Shown: positions 58,869 to 64,000 of the stretch, piece after piece
Numbering within the stretch: the stretch's first letter is position 1
Layout of the letters: the number at the start of each line of letters is the position of its first letter
Assembly: GCF_014648515.1 (NCBI RefSeq)
Contig: NZ_BMRG01000001.1
Span: 67,052-131,051 of the forward strand
DNA length: 64,000 bases
From: Saccharothrix coeruleofusca
Lineage (GTDB): Bacteria > Actinomycetota > Actinomycetes > Mycobacteriales > Pseudonocardiaceae
Direction of reading: 5' to 3'
Position numbers and translations under genes: made by a program
The notes under the pieces: generated by a model
Database searches by the model: none
The model's input: the letters and a program-made list of their open reading frames with translations, nothing else
What the model was told of the DNA's origin: nothing

Positions 58869-59807
58869 CTAGGTCATCTCCAGCTCTCGCCGCAGCGGCG
58901 GCTCGGCGCCCGCGCGGGAGCAGGTGATCGCCGCGGCGGCCCCCGCGCGCGACAGCGCGGCCACCCAGTCCTCGGCGTCCAGCCCGCGCACGGCCTCTGC
59001 GGACAGCGCGTCCCGCTCGTGCAGCCACGCCAGCAGCGCCCCCTGCACGGTGTCGCCCGCGCCGATGGTGTCCACCACGTCGACCGGGGTGGGTGGGACG
59101 CGGATCACCTCGTCCGCGCCGGTCAGCGCGGCCAGGCCGTCGCCGCCCCTGGTGAGCACCACCGCGGCGGGGCCCGCCGCCCGCCACTCGCCCGCGGCGG
59201 CCAGCACGTCGTCCTCGGGGGCGTCCTCGGGCAGGTCGGCCAGCCAGCGGGCGTCCTCCACCGACACCTTGAGCAGGCCGACGTGGGGCAGCCAGCCCCG
59301 GAAGCGCGCCCGGTAGGCGTCCGGGTCCGGGATGAGCGCGGCGCGGATGTTCGGGTCCAGCGCGGTGAGCGCGCCGCGAGCCGCCTCGCGGCGCAGCACC
59401 GCCTCGTAGGCGCTCGCGCCGGGCTCCAGCACCAGCGACAGGGTGCCGAAGGACACCGCGCGCACCCCGTCGGGCAGCGGGCCGGGGTCGGCGAACAGGC
59501 GGTCGGCGGTGCCCTCGACGTAGAAGGAGTAGCGCGCGGACCCGTCCGAGGTCAGCCCGACCAGCGCCAGGGTGGTCGGCTCGTCGCCGCGCGAGACCAG
59601 GTCGGTGCGCACGCCCGAGTCGCGCAGCCGCGCCACCAGCCGGTCGCCGAACAGGTCGCGGGAGACGCGGGACAGGAAGGCGGTCGGCGCCCCGAGCCGC
59701 CCGGCGGCGATGGCCACGTTGTACGGCCCGCCGCCCAGCCTCGGCGACAGGTCCCCCTGCGGGGTGGGCACGAGGTCGACCAACGCCTCACCGGCAACGA
59801 CGATCAC
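58869..59807 (-). CDS. PfkB-family sugar kinase (fructokinase-like)
   Basis: A 312-residue ribokinase-fold kinase: LGGGPYNVAIAAGRLGAPTA binds the sugar, LDPNIRAALIPD is typical of fructokinases, and VDVVDTIGAGDTVQGALLAW contains the catalytic Asp and anion hole. It phosphorylates a sugar such as fructose at the cost of ATP. GTG 59807 overlaps the TetR stop by 4 bp, so its expression is tied to that regulator. No sugar transporter is adjacent. Confidence 0.9.
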   Translation of the reverse strand: MIVVAGEALVDLVPTPQGDLSPRLGGGPYNVAIAAGRLGAPTAFLSRVSRDLFGDRLVARLRDSGVRTDLVSRGDEPTTLALVGLTSDGSARYSFYVEGTADRLFADPGPLPDGVRAVSFGTLSLVLEPGASAYEAVLRREAARGALTALDPNIRAALIPDPDAYRARFRGWLPHVGLLKVSVEDARWLADLPEDAPEDDVLAAAGEWRAAGPAAVVLTRGGDGLAALTGADEVIRVPPTPVDVVDTIGAGDTVQGALLAWLHERDALSAEAVRGLDAEDWVAALSRAGAAAAITCSRAGAEPPLRRELEMT

Positions 59808-60403
59808 GCCTGACTCCGTTCTCTCCGCAACCCGTCGAGCAGAAGTTCACCCAGTGCGGTGAACGCCTCGGCGTCGGACACCCCGGCCCGCCGGGGCAGC
59901 ACACCGCTCTGGATGCCCTCGATGAGCAGGCCGGCCATCTCCGCGACCAGCGTCGCGTGGACCTCGCGGAAGACGCCCTCCCGCACGCCATCCTGGATGA
60001 AGGACCTGATCCGCTCGGCCGCCGCGCGGGCGTTGCGCTCGTAGGTGGCGCGCGTGGGCGCGAACGCGGCGACGTCCTCGATGAACGTGGCGCTGGCCCG
60101 GCGCAGCTCCTCGGCCGCGCCCGCCAGGTAGGTGCCGATCCTGGCCCGGACGTCGGCGACACCCTCGATCCGCCGCTCGATCCGCTCCGAGGCGCCCTTG
60201 AAGTAGTGGCCGACCACGCGCACCGCGAGCTGCTCCTTGCTGGCGGCCAGCGCGTAGAGGGTCGACTTCGAGCAGTGCAGCCGGGCTGCCAGGTCGTCGA
60301 GGGTGAAGCGCGCGAACCCCTCGGCGAGCACCAGCGCCTCCAGCCTGCCGAGCAGCTCGGCCTGCCGGGGCGTCGGCGGGCGACGCGCGAGCGGGGAGGT
60401 CAT
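59804..60403 (-). CDS. TetR-family regulator
   Basis: A 199-residue repressor: LVLAEGFARFTLDDLAARLH and CSKSTLYALAASKEQLAVRV form the HTH, followed by a helical ligand domain. It overlaps the sugar kinase gene by 4 bp and diverges from the acyl-CoA dehydrogenase gene across an 83-bp region rich in symmetric sites (60414-60470). Control of the dehydrogenase in response to an acyl-CoA is plausible, with the kinase carried along. Confidence 0.9.
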   Translation of the reverse strand: MTSPLARRPPTPRQAELLGRLEALVLAEGFARFTLDDLAARLHCSKSTLYALAASKEQLAVRVVGHYFKGASERIERRIEGVADVRARIGTYLAGAAEELRRASATFIEDVAAFAPTRATYERNARAAAERIRSFIQDGVREGVFREVHATLVAEMAGLLIEGIQSGVLPRRAGVSDAEAFTALGELLLDGLRRERSQA

Positions 60404-60413
60404 GGTCGAACTC

Positions 60414-60470
60414 TGTCACACTTCCCGGTGACAGTACTAGCGTACGTCCCACAGTACTGACGGCAGTACC
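60414..60470. promoter_or_regulatory. Operator array between TetR and acyl-CoA dehydrogenase
   Basis: An inverted repeat TGTCAC-N8-GTGACA (60414-60433) is followed by two copies of ACAGTACT at 60431 and 60451, exactly 20 bp apart, and a partial CAGTACC at 60464. The AGTACT cores are palindromic and lie on one DNA face. Confidence 0.55.
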
Positions 60471-60486
60471 ACCCAGGAGGTCGACG

Positions 60487-61629
60487 ATGCCCGCCGAAAG
60501 GCTGCTGCCCACCACCGAGGCCGAGGACCTGATCGCGCTGGTCCGCGAGATCGCCCGCGACGAGCTGGCCCCCCGCGCGGCGCGGGCCGAGGAGGAGGCG
60601 CGGTTCCCGCGTGAGGTGTTCCGGCTGCTGGGCAGGAGCGGGCTGCTGGGGCTGCCCTACCCCGAGGAGTACGGCGGCGGCGCGCAGCCCTACGAGGTCT
60701 ACCTCCAGGCGCTGGAGGAGATCTCCTCGGCGTGGATGTCGGTCGGCGTGGGGCTGTCGGTGCACGTGATGTCCAGCTACGGGCTGGCCGCGTTCGGCAC
60801 CGAGGAGCAGAAGGCGCGGTGGCTGCCCGACGCCGTGGGCGGTGAACTGCTCGGCGGCTACGCGCTGTCCGAAGCGCACGCGGGCTCCGACGCGGCGGCA
60901 CTGTCCACTCGGGCCGTCCGGCGCGGGGACGAGTACGTCGTCAACGGCACCAAGGCGTGGATCACGCACGCGGGCGCGGCGGACTTCTACACGCTGATGG
61001 CGCGCACGTCCGACGACGGCGGCCGGGGCATCAGCTGCTTCTTCGCCCCCGGCGTCGCGGACGGCCTCTCCGCCGCGCCCCCCGAGCGGAAGATGGGCCT
61101 GACCGGGTCGATCACCGCGCAACTGCGCTTCGAGGACGTGGCCCTGTCGGCGGACCGGCTGATCGGGGCCGAGGGCGACGGGCTCAAGATCGCGCTGTCC
61201 GCGTTGGACTCCGGCAGGCTGGGCATCGCCGCCACGGCCGTGGGGCTGGCGCAGGCGGCGCTGGACGAGGCGGTGGCCTACGCCAAGCAGCGCACCCAGT
61301 TCGGCCGGGCCATCATCGACTTCCAGGGCGTGGAGTTCATGCTCGCGGACATGGCCGCCGCCGTCGACTCGGCCCGCGCGACGTACCTGCAGGCCGCGCG
61401 GCGACGCGACCGGGGTTTGCCGTTCGCCCGGCAGGCGGCGGTGGCGAAGCTGGTGTGCACGGACGCGGCGATGAAGGTGACCACCGACGCGGTGCAGGTA
61501 CTCGGCGGCGCCGGGTACACGCGCGACTTCCCGGTGGAGCGCTACATGCGCGAGGCGAAGGTGCTGCAGATCTTCGAGGGCACCAACCAGATCCAACGCC
61601 TGGTCATCGCCCGCCACCTCCGCCGCTGA
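60487..61629 (+). CDS. Acyl-CoA dehydrogenase
   Basis: A 380-residue flavoenzyme. Motifs are GYALSEAHAGSDAAALSTRA (FAD/substrate contact), ITHAGAADFYTLMART, the GRAIIDFQGVEFMLADMAAA helix and the C-terminal VLQIFEGTNQIQRLVIARHL, where Glu of FEGT is the likely catalytic base. It removes two hydrogens from an acyl-CoA at C2-C3, passing electrons to ETF. AGGAGG lies 6 nt before the ATG. Chain-length preference cannot be read. It is divergent from the TetR regulator. Confidence 0.93.
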   Translation: MPAERLLPTTEAEDLIALVREIARDELAPRAARAEEEARFPREVFRLLGRSGLLGLPYPEEYGGGAQPYEVYLQALEEISSAWMSVGVGLSVHVMSSYGLAAFGTEEQKARWLPDAVGGELLGGYALSEAHAGSDAAALSTRAVRRGDEYVVNGTKAWITHAGAADFYTLMARTSDDGGRGISCFFAPGVADGLSAAPPERKMGLTGSITAQLRFEDVALSADRLIGAEGDGLKIALSALDSGRLGIAATAVGLAQAALDEAVAYAKQRTQFGRAIIDFQGVEFMLADMAAAVDSARATYLQAARRRDRGLPFARQAAVAKLVCTDAAMKVTTDAVQVLGGAGYTRDFPVERYMREAKVLQIFEGTNQIQRLVIARHLRR

Positions 61630-61723
61630 CCACCCGACACGCCCACCACGCCCGCCCCCCAGCGTCACCCACCTACGGGCGTGTCGGGCGTGTCGCCCCC
61701 GCGAGTCGAACGCTCAGGTACCC

Positions 61724-61800
61724 CGAACTGAACATTCGCGCACCCCGACCCGCACCCTCGCGCCCCAACCCGCGCCTCCGTGCTCTCACCCGCGCTTTCG
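61724..61800. repeat. Degenerate 22-bp tandem repeat, locus D
   Basis: CGAACTGAACATTCG (61724-61738) and CGACCCGCACCCTCG (61746-61760) keep the 22-bp period; two more decayed units follow at about 20-bp spacing up to 61800. A unit fragment CGAACGCTCAGGT precedes at 61707. Confidence 0.65.
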
Positions 61801-61808
61801 CGCACCCC

Positions 61809-61857
61809 AGGTAGTACTTACCGGCCCCCGCACACCCGTCGGGTAGTACTTGCTCAC
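61809..61857. repeat. GGGTAGTACTT repeat pair, 32-bp spacing (copy 2)
   Basis: AGGTAGTACTTACCGGC (61809-61825) and GGGTAGTACTTGCTCAC (61841-61857) start 32 bp apart, as at 50182-50230, and again directly follow a 22-bp array. Confidence 0.75.
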
Positions 61858-61953
61858 GCATCAGGGGTGCGCGCGGAGCGCGCGCAGCGGGGCGACCTGC
61901 CGCGCGGCGAGCGCACCGCCCTTGCCCCGCCCCAACGACGAACTCAGGGGTTC

Positions 61954-61993
61954 TGAGCGTTCGACTCGCGGTACCTGAGCGTTCGACTCGCGG
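61954..61993. repeat. 22-bp tandem repeat, locus E (2 units)
   Basis: Two nearly identical units beginning CTGAGCGTTCGACTCGCGG at 61954 and 61976 are 22 bp apart, ending just before the amidohydrolase stop. Confidence 0.75.
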
Positions 61994-62004
61994 GGAGGGG
62001 AGGG

Positions 62005-63198
62005 TCAGGACCCGGTGTAGTAGGGGTTGGCGACGACGGGCTCGCCATCGGTGTAGGCGTACACCTCGCGGCCCTGGATGAACACGCGCTGGGCGCGGCT
62101 CATCACGTCCAGCGGGTCGCCAGACCAGATGACCACGTCGCCGTCCAGCCCCGGCCGCAGCGAGCCCACGCGGTCGTTCAGGCCCATCATCCGGGCCGGG
62201 TTGACGGTGATGGACTCCAGGGCGGTCTCGCGGTCCAGCCCCTCCTTCACCGCCAGGGTGGCCTGGTGCACCAGGAAGTTGATCGGCACCACCGGGTGGT
62301 CGGTGGTGATGGCGATCTCCACGCCCGCCCGCGCCAGCACGCCGGGCGTGCGCAGGCTGCGCTGCCGCAGCTCCACCTTGGACCGGGTGGTGAACAGCGG
62401 CCCGATGACCACCGGGATGCCGCGCTCGGCGAGCAGGTCGGCCACCAGGTGGCCCTCGGTGCCGTGGTTGACGATCAGCTTGTAGCCGAACTCGTCGGCC
62501 AGCCGCAGGGCGGTGGCGATGTCGTCGGCGCGGTGGCAGTGCTGGCACCAGGGCAGCTCGCCGGAGAGCACCTTGGCCAGCGTCTCCAGGGTGTTGTCGC
62601 GCTGGAACGGCCCGTCGGCGGCGTCCCGCCTGGCCACGTAGTCCTGGGCGGCGGTGAAGGCGTCGCGGATCACCGCGGCCACGCCCTGCCTGGTGGAGGG
62701 CAGCTTCTTCTGGTCGCCGTAGACGCGCTTGGGGTTCTCGCCCAGCGCGCTCTTCACGCTCACCGGCTGCCGCACCAGCATCTCGTCGGCGGTGCGGCCC
62801 CAGCACTTCACGGCGACGGTCTGGCCGCCGATGACGTTGCCCGAGCCGGGCTTGATGACGGCCGTGGTGACGCCGCCGGACAGCGCGTCGGCGAAGCCCA
62901 GGTCGGCGGGGTTGATGGCGTCCAGCGCGCGCAGCCGGGCGCCGTTGGGGTCGGTCATCTCGTTGGTGTCCTGACCGGCCCAGCCCTCGCCCTCCTCGTG
63001 CACGCCGAGGTGGCCGTGGGCCTCCACGAAGCCGGGCAGCACCCACGACCCGGTCGCGTCCACGGTGGGCACGCCGTCCGGCACCTCGACCGAGGCTCCG
63101 ACGGCGGCGATCCGACCGTCCCGGATCAGCACCGTCCCGCCTTCGACCGGCTCACCGGAGACCGGCACGACGTACCCACCCGTGATCGCGACATCCAT
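62005..63198 (-). CDS. Amidohydrolase (imidazolonepropionase-like)
   Basis: A 397-residue metal-dependent hydrolase. Metal ligands are visible in LPGFVEAHGHLGVHEEGEGW, LPWCQHCHRADDIATALRLA, LIVNHGTEGHLVADLLAERG and IAITTDHPVVPINFL; the terminal LRPGLDGDVVIWSGDPLD is typical of the composite beta domain. It lacks a signal peptide and acts in the cytosol on an amide, imidazolone or related ring. A minus-strand TAGGCT box lies 8 nt before ATG 63198, suggesting a leaderless mRNA. It follows the epimerase gene on the same strand. Confidence 0.88.
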   Translation of the reverse strand: MDVAITGGYVVPVSGEPVEGGTVLIRDGRIAAVGASVEVPDGVPTVDATGSWVLPGFVEAHGHLGVHEEGEGWAGQDTNEMTDPNGARLRALDAINPADLGFADALSGGVTTAVIKPGSGNVIGGQTVAVKCWGRTADEMLVRQPVSVKSALGENPKRVYGDQKKLPSTRQGVAAVIRDAFTAAQDYVARRDAADGPFQRDNTLETLAKVLSGELPWCQHCHRADDIATALRLADEFGYKLIVNHGTEGHLVADLLAERGIPVVIGPLFTTRSKVELRQRSLRTPGVLARAGVEIAITTDHPVVPINFLVHQATLAVKEGLDRETALESITVNPARMMGLNDRVGSLRPGLDGDVVIWSGDPLDVMSRAQRVFIQGREVYAYTDGEPVVANPYYTGS

Positions 63199-63217
63199 AG
63201 TTAGCAAGCCTAAACAT

Positions 63218-64000
63218 CTAGTCCAGGGGGCGCAAACCCCACCGACCCGCCCACGAGTCGCCGGGGCTGAGCCAGATCAGGTCCACCCCGGAGTTCAGCG
63301 CGTCCGGCGGGCACGTCATGGGCTCCACGGCGACCGCCCGGCCCCGACCGGGGTAGTCGTCGGGCGTGTAGACCTGCACCCACTTGAAGTCCGGGTCCGC
63401 CCACAGCTCGACCGCGCCCTCCGGCCCGCGCAGCACGTGCCGCACCAGCCCGTCGACCGGCTCGCAGCCGCCGAACGCGGTGTCCAGCTTCACCCCTTCG
63501 AGCAGCCGGGCGACCCGGAAGTCGTAGTCGCCGGACACCGGCTCGGCCGGACCGGTGGGGATCATGCTGTCCGCGTCCACCGGCAGCACGGTGGTGGCCG
63601 CCAGGGACAGGCTGGTCTCGTCGGTGGCGGAGTTGCCCGCCCTCGGGTACGGGTGGGTGCCGACGCCGAACGGGGTGCGCGCCGAGCCGATGTTGTGCAC
63701 GCCGTGCGACACGGTCAGGCCGTGGTCGTCCAGGGCGTAGGAGATGGTCGTGCGCAGCGGCACCGGCCAGCCCGGCCCGGATGCCTCGGCCTCCAGCACC
63801 ACCAGCGAGCCGGTGTGCTCGACCACCGTCCACGGCACCCGGCGCACCAGGCCGTGGATGGCGTTGTCGCGCGCGGGCTCGGTCACCTCCAACTGCTGCT
63901 CGACACCGTCGAGGACCCACTTGCCACCCGCCGTGCGGTTGGGCCACGGCACGAGCACCGCGCCGCTGCCCATCGGGGGTTGGTCGTCGTAGGTCTCGAC
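63218..64000 (-). CDS. Aldose 1-epimerase family protein, 5' end outside window
   Basis: At least 260 residues are visible; the frame is still open at the right edge (VETYDDQPPMGSGAVLVPWP), so the start lies beyond 64000 and the ATG at 63973 is internal. Family landmarks are PWPNR, the His of NAIHGLVRRVPW, the catalytic His in FGVGTHPYPRAG and the Glu in VAVEPMTCPPDALNS. Mutarotases of this group interconvert alpha- and beta-anomers of aldoses. It lies 20 bp upstream of the amidohydrolase on the same strand. Confidence 0.9.
   Translation of the reverse strand, partial: VETYDDQPPMGSGAVLVPWPNRTAGGKWVLDGVEQQLEVTEPARDNAIHGLVRRVPWTVVEHTGSLVVLEAEASGPGWPVPLRTTISYALDDHGLTVSHGVHNIGSARTPFGVGTHPYPRAGNSATDETSLSLAATTVLPVDADSMIPTGPAEPVSGDYDFRVARLLEGVKLDTAFGGCEPVDGLVRHVLRGPEGAVELWADPDFKWVQVYTPDDYPGRGRAVAVEPMTCPPDALNSGVDLIWLSPGDSWAGRWGLRPLD

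Larger units (their letters stand above)
61630..62004. other. 375-bp convergent intergenic region filled with repeats
   Basis: No gene seen. Most of it is made of 22-bp repeat units (61707-61800 and 61954-61993) and a GGGTAGTACTT pair (61809-61857). Confidence 0.7.

Overview
The window is very G+C-rich DNA in which third codon positions are almost always G or C and GTG or TTG starts are common. It carries gene families typical of filamentous actinomycetes and mycobacteria: an iniBAC-like dynamin locus, EspG/EspC/YbaB type VII secretion accessory genes, DUF397/DUF5753/DUF574 genes, and two exact copies of the mycobacterial-type SOS box. I infer a chromosomal segment of a Pseudonocardiales actinomycete, perhaps the Actinosynnema/Saccharothrix group. 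The genus is a guess; the phylum is secure. No tRNA, rRNA, insertion sequence or CRISPR array is visible.

Layout. 1-10.7 kb: small metabolic and regulatory genes (methyltransferase cut by the left edge, DUF1684, SnoaL-like, GlxA-type regulator, HD protein, hydrolase/CGNR pair, ArsR-VOC operon, AraC-VOC operon, ECF sigma factor with a membrane partner, secreted PAF-acetylhydrolase-like esterase, MarR). 10.7-15.8 kb: small HTH genes, a DUF5753-DUF397 regulatory block, a DUF574 methyltransferase and an HxlR/NmrA pair. 15.7-21 kb: an ArsR-type/SRPBCC/hydrolase operon and an adaptive-response DNA repair pair (alkA, ogt). 21.3-25.4 kb: an nSTAND1 NTPase with 14 WD40 repeats. 25.3-30.3 kb: secreted sedolisin, DUF2165 protein, and a TetR-esterase operon. 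30.4-38.4 kb: a large LuxR-type ATPase regulator plus Hsp70-like protein, divergent from iniB-iniA-iniC-like genes. 38.5-44.1 kb: assorted enzymes, including an HxlR/quinone-oxidoreductase-like pair with a 41-bp operator. 44.2-54.7 kb: an EspG-like gene, an unrecognised FtsK-type ATPase module with small helical partners, and a substrate-like module (YbaB, EspC-like, WXG/PPE-like Gly-rich protein). 54.8-57.2 kb: XRE-ABC exporter operon. 57.3-64 kb: citrate synthase, TetR-PfkB kinase, acyl-CoA dehydrogenase, amidohydrolase, and an aldose epimerase cut by the right edge.

The most interesting parts are the iniBAC-like locus with its added Hsp70-like gene, the FtsK/coiled-coil module lying among type VII accessory genes, and a compound intergenic repeat family: 22-bp tandem units with a CGAAC-N5-GTTCG core at five loci, two of which also carry a GGGTAGTACTT pair at exactly 32-bp spacing. 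Many regulators sit beside perfect or near-perfect inverted repeats that look like their own operators, and several promoters appear to give leaderless mRNAs.
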